In this document: positions 33,439 through 42,410 of the stretch, one piece after another
Numbering within the stretch: position 1 is the first letter of the stretch
Layout: each line of letters starts with the position of its first letter
Assembly (NCBI GenBank): GCA_030950375.1
Contig: JAUZRN010000040.1
Coordinates: forward strand, 1-59,072
Direction of reading: 5' to 3'
DNA from: Rhodothermus sp.
GTDB lineage: Bacteria > Bacteroidota > Rhodothermia > Rhodothermales > Rhodothermaceae
Length of the DNA: 59,072 bases
The notes under the pieces: model-generated
The model's input: only the letters and a program-made list of their open reading frames with translations
What the model was told of the DNA's origin: nothing
Databases searched by the model: none
Translations under genes and position numbers: made by a program

Positions 33439-36198
33439 TCAGATATCCATTTTGGAAGTATCGCGCGTGTGTCTGGGGGCACTGTCAGACTCTGGCAAAC
33501 GCGGTAGGGCAAACGAAAACGTCGCGCCAGCACCGGGTTCGCTTTCGACCCAGATCCGGCCATGGTGATGCTGCACAATGCGCTGCGCAATGGCCAGCCC
33601 CAGTCCCGTGCCCGGTGGCCGCTTGCCGGTACTGGTATGCACCTGCCGGAATTTATCAAAAATGGTCGCTTGATCCTCCGGAGCAATACCCGGTCCGTTG
33701 TCTTCCACATCCACCCGTATCCGATCGGGTTCAAGCGTCAGTCGAATCCCGATACGACCGTCTTCCGGATGGCAAAATTTAACGGCATTCGACAGCAGGT
33801 TCAGCAGTACCTGTACTAGCTGATCTCGATCGCCCAGTACATAGCAGGGGGTTTCCGGAACGGAGACCGTCAATGCAATGTCGTTGAACTGCACATGTGG
33901 TTGAATGGCCTCGACGGCTTCTTCGATCACCTCCTGCATGCGCACGGGCTCCAGGTTCAATTCAACAGTGCCTGACTCCAGCTTCTGCAATGTCAGCACC
34001 TGGTTGATTAGCCGGGTCAGCCGCTCGGCTTCCTTGATGATGATGCCCAGAAATTCCTGTCGCTGCGTCTCGGGGAGCCCCGGATTGGCATGCATGATTT
34101 CGCTGAAAGCCCGAATCGACGTAAGCGGCGTACGCAATTCATGCGTGATCGTTGAAATGAACTCATCCTTGAGCCGGTCCAGTTCTTTCAGGCGCTCGTT
34201 GGCCGCCTGTAGCTCGCGCGTAGCCCGCTCCAGCTCGGCCGACTTGCGTTCCAGCTCATGGCTGTAGGCAATAACCTGCTGGGTTTCGTCCAGGATATCC
34301 ATGACCTCACGCAGGCTCAGGGGTTCTTCCTTGACCACCGAAGCAATCAGCACTCGGGCTGATGCCGAGCCAATGGCACCGGCCAGTAACCGCTCAGCAT
34401 GTTGCACGACTTGAGCGGTCGCCGTGACAGTATTGGCTCCCTGGGCCAGCACCGATCGCAGTGCTTCATCCGCCTGCTGCTTGCCCAGAAACCGCCGCAG
34501 TAACTGCTGCAGATCGGACACATAGGCGGTTCCGCGCCAGGTGGCCTCACCCGGCCGCTCTGAACGCCGAAACACATCCACAAAGGCCCGGGCCTGCAAC
34601 AGCTCTTCTACGCGCTGCTGCGTAAACAGGGACACGCCTACGTACAATCCGGCATTAAAGAGCAGGCTCCAGAACAGCGCATGCGAAACCGGATCGAATC
34701 CTTCCAGTCCGAATAACTGATAGGGGCGTAACCAGCGCAGTCCCCCAGGCCCTTCTTCAATAAAAGAAACCGGCAGCAACCCGGCATCGACCAGCGATGG
34801 AAGCGGTAGCGTATAGCCCCAGATCAGAAAACCGGCCAGCAGGCCACAGAGCGCGCCCGCCCGCGTTCCTCGCCGCCAGTACATGCCCCCCAGCAAAGCC
34901 GGCGCAAACTGGGCCACCGCAGCAAATGAAATCAACCCGATCGATACCAGCGCATAGGCGTGGGCAATGGCATGAAAGTAAAGGTAGCTCAGCACCAGCA
35001 CCAGCACGATTCCTCCACGGCGGATACCCAGCAGCAACCCTGTAAGTCGCCCGCGCTGTGCCAGCCGCAGCCACCGAATGCGCAACAGAATCGGCATGAT
35101 CAGGTCGTTGCTGATCATGGTGCTGAGTGCCACGGTGGCCACGATCACCATGCTGGTAGCCGCCGAGAATCCTCCGATAAAAGCCAGCAAGGCCAGAAGC
35201 TCCTGCCCGTGCGCCAGCGGTAGTGCCAGCACAAACGTATCGGCGTCGACCTGCCCCCCCGGAAAAGCCATGAGGCCGGCCAGTGCAATAGGAAGCACAA
35301 ACAGATTGATTAACCATAAATACAATGGAAATAACCAGATGGCCTTACGCAGGTGACGCTCATCCACATTTTCCACCACGGCGACCTGAAACTGACGGGG
35401 CAGAAACAGAATGGCCAGCATGGCCAGCAACGTCATCCAGAACCACTGACCATACGCACCCGGCCCTAAAGCCTCTTCCATGGTGAGCAACCGCCGGAAC
35501 TCCGGCCGGCTCAACGCTTGTCCGAACAGATCCGATGGCCCGTTGTACAGACCAAAGGTGACGAACAATCCAACCGCTATGAAGGCCGGCAACTTGACCA
35601 GCGATTCAAAAGCGATGGCAGCCACAAGCCCTTCATGACGCTCGGTGGCATCCAGATGCCGCGTTCCGAACAGGATGGAAAATAGCGCCAGCGCCAGGGT
35701 TACGTACAGGGCCGTATCGTCCAACAAATGCTCTGTCGCGCCCTGCAGCGGCTGTCCGCTCAGCACCTGGAAACTGATCGAGATGGCTTTGAGCTGCAGG
35801 GCAATATAAGGCACACCGCCTGTTACGGCGATGATGGTCACCAGGGCAGCCAGCCCACTGCTTTTGCCATAGCGCGAAGCGATAAAGTCCGCAATTGAGG
35901 TGATACGATAAACCTTGCTGATGCGAATCATTTTTCGCAGCACCATCCACCAGAGCACAGCTGCCAGGGTAGGTCCCAGGTAGATCGGTAGATAGCCCAC
36001 GCCACTGCTGGCTGCACGGCCTACGCTCCCGTAAAAGGTCCATGCCGTACAATAGACGGCCAGCGAAAGGGCGTAAATGTACGGGCTACTGATGACACTA
36101 CGTCCCCGCTCGGCCTGCCGATCGCCGTACATCGCAATGGCGAACAGCAGTCCGATATACAGCAGCGCCACGACGAAGATGAGCTCTCCCTGGAGCAT
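33439..36198 (-). CDS. Symporter-sensor histidine kinase fusion (CrbS/MxtR-like)
   Basis: A 919-residue hybrid. Residues about 1-500 are an SSS-family transporter domain with about 13 helices (start ELIFVVALLYIGLLFAIAMYGD; SIADFIASRYGKS). A STAC-like linker follows (about 540-640; LLRRFLGKQQADEAL, AERLLAGAIGSASARVLIASV), then a coiled coil, then the kinase core. His686 lies in TITHELRTPLTSI, with LLNLLSNAVKF, EDNGPGI and GTGLGLAIAQRI completing the ATPase domain. In Proteobacteria such CrbS/MxtR kinases sense acetate-related signals and control acs. The location beside acs supports the same role. It follows the small membrane protein gene by three bases. Confidence 0.92.
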   Translation of the reverse strand: MLQGELIFVVALLYIGLLFAIAMYGDRQAERGRSVISSPYIYALSLAVYCTAWTFYGSVGRAASSGVGYLPIYLGPTLAAVLWWMVLRKMIRISKVYRITSIADFIASRYGKSSGLAALVTIIAVTGGVPYIALQLKAISISFQVLSGQPLQGATEHLLDDTALYVTLALALFSILFGTRHLDATERHEGLVAAIAFESLVKLPAFIAVGLFVTFGLYNGPSDLFGQALSRPEFRRLLTMEEALGPGAYGQWFWMTLLAMLAILFLPRQFQVAVVENVDERHLRKAIWLFPLYLWLINLFVLPIALAGLMAFPGGQVDADTFVLALPLAHGQELLALLAFIGGFSAATSMVIVATVALSTMISNDLIMPILLRIRWLRLAQRGRLTGLLLGIRRGGIVLVLVLSYLYFHAIAHAYALVSIGLISFAAVAQFAPALLGGMYWRRGTRAGALCGLLAGFLIWGYTLPLPSLVDAGLLPVSFIEEGPGGLRWLRPYQLFGLEGFDPVSHALFWSLLFNAGLYVGVSLFTQQRVEELLQARAFVDVFRRSERPGEATWRGTAYVSDLQQLLRRFLGKQQADEALRSVLAQGANTVTATAQVVQHAERLLAGAIGSASARVLIASVVKEEPLSLREVMDILDETQQVIAYSHELERKSAELERATRELQAANERLKELDRLKDEFISTITHELRTPLTSIRAFSEIMHANPGLPETQRQEFLGIIIKEAERLTRLINQVLTLQKLESGTVELNLEPVRMQEVIEEAVEAIQPHVQFNDIALTVSVPETPCYVLGDRDQLVQVLLNLLSNAVKFCHPEDGRIGIRLTLEPDRIRVDVEDNGPGIAPEDQATIFDKFRQVHTSTGKRPPGTGLGLAIAQRIVQHHHGRIWVESEPGAGATFSFALPRLPESDSAPRHTRDTSKMDI

Positions 36199-36201
36199 GG
36201 C

Positions 36202-36408
36202 TCAGGAATTCTCTTCGGTGGGAGGAGAGCGACGCCCTTCCATCAACCAGATAAGCAGTCCGATCACCAGCACCCACACCCCGTACAGATACACGTACAG
36301 CACAGGCAGCCCCAGGATCAGGTATTCCCGGCTGAAGAGGGACAACAGGGGAAAATTCATCAGTAACAGGGCCATCGCAAAGAGGGCTGCCAGGCGTGCG
36401 CGCGTCAT
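36202..36408 (-). CDS. Small two-helix membrane protein linked to the symporter-kinase
   Basis: A 68-residue protein with two membrane helices (about 5-20 and 33-54) joined by a short loop containing SREYLILGLP, and a charged tail (EGRRSPPTEENS). The layout resembles the small proteins that accompany SSS transporters (for example DUF3311-type), but no family can be assigned with certainty. Its ATG overlaps the stop of the ArsR-type gene by four bases, and its stop is three bases before the symporter-kinase, so it may be a subunit of that sensor. Confidence 0.7.
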   Translation of the reverse strand: MTRARLAALFAMALLLMNFPLLSLFSREYLILGLPVLYVYLYGVWVLVIGLLIWLMEGRRSPPTEENS

Positions 36409-36755
36409 CGTTGCTTCAACGATCCATCTGTTCCGGTTTCTAAACTCCGACACAACAGCAAAAACAGGCCCGCCAGCGAAGGATCCGCCAGGCGATAGCG
36501 CACATGTACACCTTCGCGACGGCGTTCCACAAGTCCTTCACGGGCCAGCTGCCCCAGATGCTTGCTCACGTTAGGTTGTCGGATGCCCAGCGCATCGACC
36601 ATTTCCTGCACGCTCAGCTCGCCTCGGGTGCGCAACAGGTTCAGCAAACGCAGCCGCACCGGATCGCCCAGCACCCGTAGCCGACGCGCTGCCGATTCCA
36701 GCAAGGTCTCAGGTACCAGCGGAGCCGGTTCCACGGCACGAACCCGGGTTGTCAT
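36405..36755 (-). CDS. ArsR-family winged-helix regulator
   Basis: A 116-residue transcription factor. The winged HTH is clear: RLRVLGDPVRLRLLNLLRTRGELSVQEMVDALGIRQPNVSKHLGQL followed by the wing REGVHVRYRLAD. It lacks the ELCVCD metal-binding motif, so it probably responds to something other than metals, or to a protein partner. It is the first gene of the five-gene signalling operon, with Shine-Dalgarno GGAGG before the ATG. As the only DNA-binding protein of the operon, it is a candidate output or autoregulator. Confidence 0.9.
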   Translation of the reverse strand: MTTRVRAVEPAPLVPETLLESAARRLRVLGDPVRLRLLNLLRTRGELSVQEMVDALGIRQPNVSKHLGQLAREGLVERRREGVHVRYRLADPSLAGLFLLLCRSLETGTDGSLKQR

Positions 36756-36774
36756 TCCGACCTCCGACGATTTT

Positions 36775-36795
36775 GTTACTATCTTACAGCGTAAC
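36775..36795. promoter_or_regulatory. Possible operator between the ArsR-type gene and the exonuclease gene
   Basis: An interrupted inverted repeat GTTAC-N11-GTAAC centred in the 68-base divergent gap. It is a plausible binding site for the ArsR-type regulator, by position only. Confidence 0.3.
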
Positions 36796-36823
36796 GCGCC
36801 GAAAATCAAATGTTCAGGGCTTC

Positions 36824-38674
36824 ATGCCACTTTCTGGCCGCTTCTGGAAAACGTATGCCGTGTTGGCCTTGCTGGGGCTGTCGCTGCTGGCTATGCCTAA
36901 CCTGATCTGGTGGCTGAGTGCTTCCCCGTCGGAGCGCGCCTGGTTACTTGCCCGCTATCCGTTTCTACTGGTCCTGGTCGTGCTGGTGCTGGGCGGCATC
37001 TACGCCCTCTGGTACCACATCTACCAGATCCATATACGTCCAATAGAACAGCTTACCGACGCGCTCCACCAGGTGCTGGCCGGTCATCCGCTACCTCCCC
37101 TGCCCCGAGCTACCACCCAGGCACTACGCAAACTGCAAGAAGCCATTACAGCAGTGGTACCCCCTCAGCGTTTTCAGCATACTGCCGCGTCGGTCGGTCC
37201 CCTGCATCGCGAGCGCAACCTGTTGGCCACCCTGCTGGGTGAACTGCCCGAAGCCGTACTGGTATGCCGGACATCCGGCCAGATCCTTCTATATAACGAG
37301 GCAGCCCGCCGTCTGTTGGAGTCCCCGGATCATCCGGGCACCATCGGACTGGGACGCTCCATCTTTCACAGTCTGGACCGTGAGCTGATCGTTTTTGCCC
37401 TGGATGAACTGGCCTACCAGCTACGTCATCAGCAATCCCACCCGGAAGTCCACTTCGCCACCGTCCTGCCCTCAGGACGCTTGGTCCGTGTGCGCACCAC
37501 CCTGATTCGGGAAGAAAACGATCCTTTAGAAGGATTTATTTTGATCCTGACTCCCCTGGAACCGGCACCCCCTACCTTTGAAAACGTTCGGAGTGTCGAT
37601 CTACTTCAGGCATTGCGGGCGCGTCTGGCACAAGATGGAGTCTCGCTTCAACTTGAGAAAACGAGCGGCGCGCTCTGGGTTCAAGCACGTCTGCCGACCG
37701 TTTTCGAGATGCTCTACCGCCTGGCCTATCAGCTACACCGAGCAACGGCCTGTCTTCATCTGCAGGCCCGCACTGCCCGGGCAGACGGACGCGTACATCT
37801 GTGGCTTCAGCCATACGACAAACACCCGGCGGTTTCCGACCATCTGGCTTCGTACATACACGAAGCTTCTCTCCAGCGACTCCTTCGAGACCACCAGGCT
37901 AGCCTGCAGCTGGAGGCCGACACGCTGCATCTATCGTTCCCGGCCTCGTCTCCTCACACAGGGGCCGCCCGTGCGCTCCTATCCGGCCCATTTGTCCGCA
38001 AACGCCCGATTTATGCCGACCTCACCCTGCTTGAAACACTCGCAACGACCACACCACTCGACGACCGCCCACTGGACCACCTGATCTATACGGTTTTCGA
38101 CACCGAAACAACCGGCCTGCATCCCGAGCGGGGTGACGAGCTCATTGCGATCGGCGCCGTGCGCATTGTGGGTGGCCGCATCCGTCCCGAAGAAACCTTC
38201 GACCAGTTAATCAACCCGCACCGTCCCCTCTCACTCGATTCGGTGCGTGTACATGGCATCCAACCCATCCTGTTACAGGATAAGCCGAGTATTGAAGTCG
38301 TACTGCCCCGCTTTCACCGCTTTGTGGAGCATACGGTCCTGGTCGGACACAACGTGGCTTTCGATCTGCAGTTCATCCGTCAGAAAGAAAAAGCACTGGG
38401 CTTACGATTTGACCAGCCTGTGCTCGACACCATGCTCCTGGCGGCGGTTGTCGATCCGGAACGCTCGCACTATGGACTGGACGAGCTGGCGGCAGCCTTC
38501 GGGATTGAGCTCATCGGACGGCATTCCGCACTGGGAGATGCGCTCATTACGGCAGAACTGTTTCTGCGTCTATTGCCGCTACTAAAGCGGCGCGGGATTC
38601 ACACCTTGCGTCAGGCCCGCGAGGCTGCCCAGCAGACCCGTCTGGCTCACATGCATTATGGACGTATCTCTTGA
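36824..38674 (+). CDS. Membrane-tethered PAS/DnaQ-like 3'-5' exonuclease protein
   Basis: A 616-residue protein. Two membrane helices (about 9-29 and 44-66) are followed by a HAMP-like or linker stretch, a PAS domain (about 135-245; ELPEAVLVCRTSGQILLYNEAA), and a region of about 120 residues that resembles a histidine kinase ATPase domain without its key residues (WVQARLPTVFEMLYRLAYQLH). The C-terminal DEDDh exonuclease domain has Asp426/Glu428 in FDTETTGLHP, the GHNVAFDLQF motif, and HSALGDALITAEL. Proteins of this kind occur near DUF4212/SSS symporter loci in Proteobacteria, where their role is unclear. It is divergent from the ArsR-type operon, and its end overlaps the ParA-like gene by 19 bases. 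Confidence 0.88.
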   Translation: MPLSGRFWKTYAVLALLGLSLLAMPNLIWWLSASPSERAWLLARYPFLLVLVVLVLGGIYALWYHIYQIHIRPIEQLTDALHQVLAGHPLPPLPRATTQALRKLQEAITAVVPPQRFQHTAASVGPLHRERNLLATLLGELPEAVLVCRTSGQILLYNEAARRLLESPDHPGTIGLGRSIFHSLDRELIVFALDELAYQLRHQQSHPEVHFATVLPSGRLVRVRTTLIREENDPLEGFILILTPLEPAPPTFENVRSVDLLQALRARLAQDGVSLQLEKTSGALWVQARLPTVFEMLYRLAYQLHRATACLHLQARTARADGRVHLWLQPYDKHPAVSDHLASYIHEASLQRLLRDHQASLQLEADTLHLSFPASSPHTGAARALLSGPFVRKRPIYADLTLLETLATTTPLDDRPLDHLIYTVFDTETTGLHPERGDELIAIGAVRIVGGRIRPEETFDQLINPHRPLSLDSVRVHGIQPILLQDKPSIEVVLPRFHRFVEHTVLVGHNVAFDLQFIRQKEKALGLRFDQPVLDTMLLAAVVDPERSHYGLDELAAAFGIELIGRHSALGDALITAELFLRLLPLLKRRGIHTLRQAREAAQQTRLAHMHYGRIS

Positions 38675-39483
38675 AGCGAAGGTGCTGGCGCGCGCCAGGG
38701 CGTTTGTGCTACGCCTGTTTTCTGATCCTGGCGAATGCGTTGCATCAGTTCGTCCGTAGCATTAGCATAGTCCCGGGCTCCACGCGTATGGGGATCACGC
38801 GTAAACACGGTGGAGCCGTCCTCGAATGAACGCGCCAGTGCGGAACTGGTGCGAATAACAGTATCCAGCACCCGATCACCGTAGCGGCGACGCAAATAGC
38901 GCCGATAAAGTTGATGGGCACGCTTACGCGCATCGACCTGCGTGAAAAGAAACAGTGGCGGAAACAGGGTGGGATTCAACTTTGCGCGTACCAGCTGTAC
39001 CGTCTGGGCCGTCTGCTCAGCCCCAAGCACCGGCTGATATTCAGGAGTTACCGGCACCAGCACGTGCTGGCTGGCTACCAGCGCATTCAGGCTGTAGACG
39101 GTGATGGCCGCTGCGGTATCGAAAATGACCACGTCGTAGTCCAGCCTACTCTGCTCCAGCGCTTCTTTCGCCCAGAGTACGTCTGTAGGACGGTGAAGCT
39201 GACGCATCACGCGGGTCATGGCCGTTGACGAAGGTAACAGGTCGAATCCCCCTACCGACTGGTAGCGTACTTCCCGCAGGGAAACCGACGGGTTAAACAG
39301 CACCAGTACCGAGGCCTCTTCAGGGGGTTCGGGGACGCCCATGACCCGCGTCAGAAATCCCTGGGGATCCAGATCGATCACCAGGACCCGATGACCACTC
39401 AGGCCCAGCGCAGCCGCGATGTGAATCGCCGTCGTGGTTTTACCGGTACCTCCCTTGTGATTGCAGACGGTCAGAACGATCAT
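38656..39483 (-). CDS. ParA/Soj-family ATPase
   Basis: A 275-residue deviant Walker-type ATPase. The motif KGGTGKTTTAIH carries the signature lysine, followed by VLVIDLDPQG and VIFDTAAA. The C-terminal ~60 residues are a basic, helical tail. No parB gene is adjacent and no complete parS site was seen, so this is an orphan ParA that may position another cargo rather than the chromosome. ATG 39483 was chosen; the frame two codons earlier opens with TTG. It is divergent from lnt with only 32 bases between. Confidence 0.88.
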   Translation of the reverse strand: MIVLTVCNHKGGTGKTTTAIHIAAALGLSGHRVLVIDLDPQGFLTRVMGVPEPPEEASVLVLFNPSVSLREVRYQSVGGFDLLPSSTAMTRVMRQLHRPTDVLWAKEALEQSRLDYDVVIFDTAAAITVYSLNALVASQHVLVPVTPEYQPVLGAEQTAQTVQLVRAKLNPTLFPPLFLFTQVDARKRAHQLYRRYLRRRYGDRVLDTVIRTSSALARSFEDGSTVFTRDPHTRGARDYANATDELMQRIRQDQKTGVAQTPWRAPAPSLQEIRP

Positions 39484-39515
39484 GCGCAACCACTCCGCTA
39501 AACGTCGCTCAGGTT

Positions 39516-41021
39516 ATGCAAATTAGGCTGTCGGGGCGGTTCTGTCAAATACTGCGCCATCGCTGCTGGGGGCTGGCCGTCTTCAGTGGCCTCTTGCTGG
39601 GTTTGAGCTTTCCGCCCGCGCCGCTTCCGGGACTGGCGCTGGGAGCCCTGGTGCCCCTTTTTTTTGCCCTGGCGCATACAAGCACGCCGTTGCAGGCCCT
39701 GGGGACAGGGCTGACCACCACATTGATCTGGATCGGGATAACGCTGTACTGGACTCTGTACCATGCCATTGCTGCGGCAGCTTTTGCTTCGGCTGTCGGC
39801 CTTTTGTGCCTGGCCATGCTCATGGCACTTCCGGCAATCGTGGCAACGTCCGTGCACAGTCGTCGAGGGGCAACAGTTGCCCTGGTTGCTTTCGTGCTGA
39901 GCTGGATGGCTCTCGAAGCGTTTCTCACCTACGGTCCCCTACCGTTTCCCTGGCTACAGCTTGGCTATACATCCCTGCCTCTGGAGTACCTGCAGGGTTT
40001 CATTGCCACGCTGGGCGTGCCGGGTCTTTCGCTATGGATCCTGGGAAGCAATGCCCTGCTCTACGGTCTGCTACGCCGAACTCGCTGGCTGTCCATCCTC
40101 ACACTGGTCGGCTGGCTGCTCCTCCCACGGATTTTTGCTGCGCCAACGGAGTCCTCCCCTCCTCCGGCTGTGCCTGTACTGGTCGTGCAGCACGGCGTAC
40201 CTGCTGCCACATGGGACCGGATGCCTGGCCCGGTGCGTCTGGCCCATCTGCTGCACCTGACTGAATCGGCACTGGATACCGCCAGCATGCGTCCTCTGGT
40301 GGTGCTCTGGCCAGAAACAGCTCTACCGGATACCACCGCGCTGACACCGCTTCGTGCCTGGGTGACACGCACCTACCTGCCGCTATTGACCGGAGCCATT
40401 ATGCCTGCCGACAAGCCTCGTCCCACTCGCTTTGCCTATACGAACAGCGCCCTGCTACTGCAGCCCGGTCATTCTGTGGCCCGTTACGACAAGCAACGCC
40501 TGGTGCCATTTGCCGAGCAGGTACCCCTGGCTGAAACCTTCCCGGTGCTCCAGGTACTGGCCGTGCCGTCTGGCGGTGTATCCGGCTATCAGGCCGGCAA
40601 CGCACCCGCACGTTTCCAGATCGGCCCTCTTCGTGCAGGTGTGCTTATCTGCTTTGAGAGTTTTTTTGGGAACCTGGCTCGCCGCTCGACCGAAGAAGGG
40701 GCGAATCTGCTGGTGGTCCTGACACAGAACGGCTGGTGGGGACGGCGTCCTGTTTATTTGCAGCACATACAGGCGGCACGCCTGCGCGCTATGGAAACGG
40801 GCCGTGCTGTCGTGCAGGTAAGTGCCGACGGGATGACAGCCCTGGTGCTTCCTTCGGGACGCATTGTCTGGCAGTTGCCGCTGCAGCAGGTGGCCGCCGG
40901 CCTGACGATGGTTCCCCTGTATACACAGATTACCCCCTTTGTACGGAGTGGTGACCGTCTGACCCCTGCCGTTCTGTTCTGTCTGTTGCTATTACTGGGT
41001 TGGACTTTTCGAAAAAGATGA
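39516..41021 (+). CDS. lnt: Apolipoprotein N-acyltransferase
   Basis: A 501-residue inner-membrane enzyme that adds the third acyl chain to lipoproteins. The N-terminal half has about seven membrane helices. A nitrilase-like periplasmic domain follows, with the catalytic triad Glu267 (LWPETAL), Lys326 (YDKQRLVPF) and Cys379 (VLICFES). A final membrane helix lies near the end (AVLFCLLLLLGW). This fits the many lipoproteins encoded in the window. The ATG of maf overlaps its stop (ATGA). Confidence 0.95.
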   Translation: MQIRLSGRFCQILRHRCWGLAVFSGLLLGLSFPPAPLPGLALGALVPLFFALAHTSTPLQALGTGLTTTLIWIGITLYWTLYHAIAAAAFASAVGLLCLAMLMALPAIVATSVHSRRGATVALVAFVLSWMALEAFLTYGPLPFPWLQLGYTSLPLEYLQGFIATLGVPGLSLWILGSNALLYGLLRRTRWLSILTLVGWLLLPRIFAAPTESSPPPAVPVLVVQHGVPAATWDRMPGPVRLAHLLHLTESALDTASMRPLVVLWPETALPDTTALTPLRAWVTRTYLPLLTGAIMPADKPRPTRFAYTNSALLLQPGHSVARYDKQRLVPFAEQVPLAETFPVLQVLAVPSGGVSGYQAGNAPARFQIGPLRAGVLICFESFFGNLARRSTEEGANLLVVLTQNGWWGRRPVYLQHIQAARLRAMETGRAVVQVSADGMTALVLPSGRIVWQLPLQQVAAGLTMVPLYTQITPFVRSGDRLTPAVLFCLLLLLGWTFRKR

Positions 41022-41611
41022 AGCTACGCGTTCCGCTGATCCTGGCCTCGCGTTCTCCCCGACGCCGGAAGCTATTGCAACAGCTCGGGCTGGATTTTGA
41101 AGTGTACCCGAGCGACCTTGATGAAACGGCGACGAACCATCGAGTACCGGAGCAGTTGGTCGAACAGCTGGCCCTGGAGAAAGCACGCCTGATAGCTGCT
41201 CGCTTTCCCGAGGCCCTCACGCTGGGAGCCGACACCATTGTGGTGCTTGACGGCGAAGTGCTCAACAAACCTGCCGATGAAGCCGAAGCACGGGCTATGC
41301 TGCGCCGCCTAAGCGGCCGTACCCATACCGTCTATACCGGCGTAGCGCTCATACACCCGGCCAGTCAGCGTGAAATGGTCGACTACGAAGCTACCCGGGT
41401 AACGTTCGCACCGCTGACCGACGCCGAGATCAATGCGTACGTGGCTACCGGAGCTCCCCTCGACAAAGCCGGCGCCTATGGCATTCAGGACGACTACGGC
41501 GCCGTCTTTATCCGCCGTATTGAAGGCGACTACTACAACGTGGTAGGCCTGCCATTGCATCGACTCTACTGTATGCTCCGTAACTACTTTACCGACCTGC
41601 TCGAAGCCTGA
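41018..41611 (+). CDS. maf: Maf-family nucleotide pyrophosphatase
   Basis: A 197-residue protein that hydrolyses non-canonical or methylated nucleoside triphosphates. The motif PLILASRSPRRRKLLQQLG opens the protein, GADTIVVLDG carries the catalytic aspartate, and DKAGAYGIQD and YYNVVGLPL close the pocket. ATG 41018 overlaps the lnt stop by four bases and is preferred to an upstream TTG. The amidotransferase gene follows after three bases. Confidence 0.95.
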   Translation: MKLRVPLILASRSPRRRKLLQQLGLDFEVYPSDLDETATNHRVPEQLVEQLALEKARLIAARFPEALTLGADTIVVLDGEVLNKPADEAEARAMLRRLSGRTHTVYTGVALIHPASQREMVDYEATRVTFAPLTDAEINAYVATGAPLDKAGAYGIQDDYGAVFIRRIEGDYYNVVGLPLHRLYCMLRNYFTDLLEA

Positions 41612-41614
41612 CCC

Positions 41615-42340
41615 ATGCCTGCAACCGTCCGGGTACTCCTGATTCAGGCCCGTCGTCTCCCCGAGATCGAACGACAGGAGCAGCAATGCTTTCTGGAAGG
41701 TGGCCGCTTGCGACCGGAGCAGCTCCACTGCGTGAACGTTACGCGTGACAGGCTGCATACCACGCTGCTCAATAAGGTCGATGCTGTGTTGATCGGGGGC
41801 GCGAGCGAATTTTCGGCTGTCGAACGATACCCGTGGACCGATAAGCTTCAGGATTTTTTGCAGGAAGCAGCCGCACGTAACATGCCCATGTTTGGCTCTT
41901 GCTGGGGCCATCAGGTGCTGGCGGTTACGTTTGGCGGCCAGGTACAGTGCGACCCGGCCCATGCCGAATTCGGCACTGGCGAGGTATATCAGACCGAAGC
42001 CGGCCGTCAGGATCCTGTTTTTCAACAGTTGCCACCACGCTTTTCGGTCAACATGGGCCACCGTGACCGCGTGGTCGCGCTACCGCCTGGGGGCATCGAA
42101 CTGGCCCGTAATGACCAGCCGTTTCAGGCTTTCCGTTTGAAGGATCGTCCCATCTATGGCACGCAATTCCATAGCGAACTCAACGCCCGTCGCCTCCGCG
42201 AACGCCTTACCGCCTACCGCGACCTGTACCTCGACGTCCTGGGGGCCGAAGGCTTTCGTCAAGCGATGCAGGCCGCCCTTACCTCTGAAGCCCACGAGCT
42301 GATTTACCGTTTCCTGTGCACTTACACTGCCCACCAGTGA
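41615..42340 (+). CDS. Class I glutamine amidotransferase-like protein
   Basis: A 241-residue stand-alone GATase domain. The nucleophile elbow is FGSCWGHQ with Cys96, and the other triad residues are His186 and Glu188 in GTQFHSEL. It lacks a synthetase domain, so it either hydrolyses gamma-glutamyl compounds or supplies ammonia to an unlinked partner. Its place before aguB and aguA fits nitrogen or polyamine metabolism (PuuD-like gamma-glutamyl hydrolase action is possible), but this is inference. Confidence 0.9.
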   Translation: MPATVRVLLIQARRLPEIERQEQQCFLEGGRLRPEQLHCVNVTRDRLHTTLLNKVDAVLIGGASEFSAVERYPWTDKLQDFLQEAAARNMPMFGSCWGHQVLAVTFGGQVQCDPAHAEFGTGEVYQTEAGRQDPVFQQLPPRFSVNMGHRDRVVALPPGGIELARNDQPFQAFRLKDRPIYGTQFHSELNARRLRERLTAYRDLYLDVLGAEGFRQAMQAALTSEAHELIYRFLCTYTAHQ

Positions 42341-42410
42341 AATCTTTGCAATCCGAAACCCGCAGCACCATCGGGCATTGAGCAGTTCGCATAAAGCCTA
42401 CAGCTCGACC

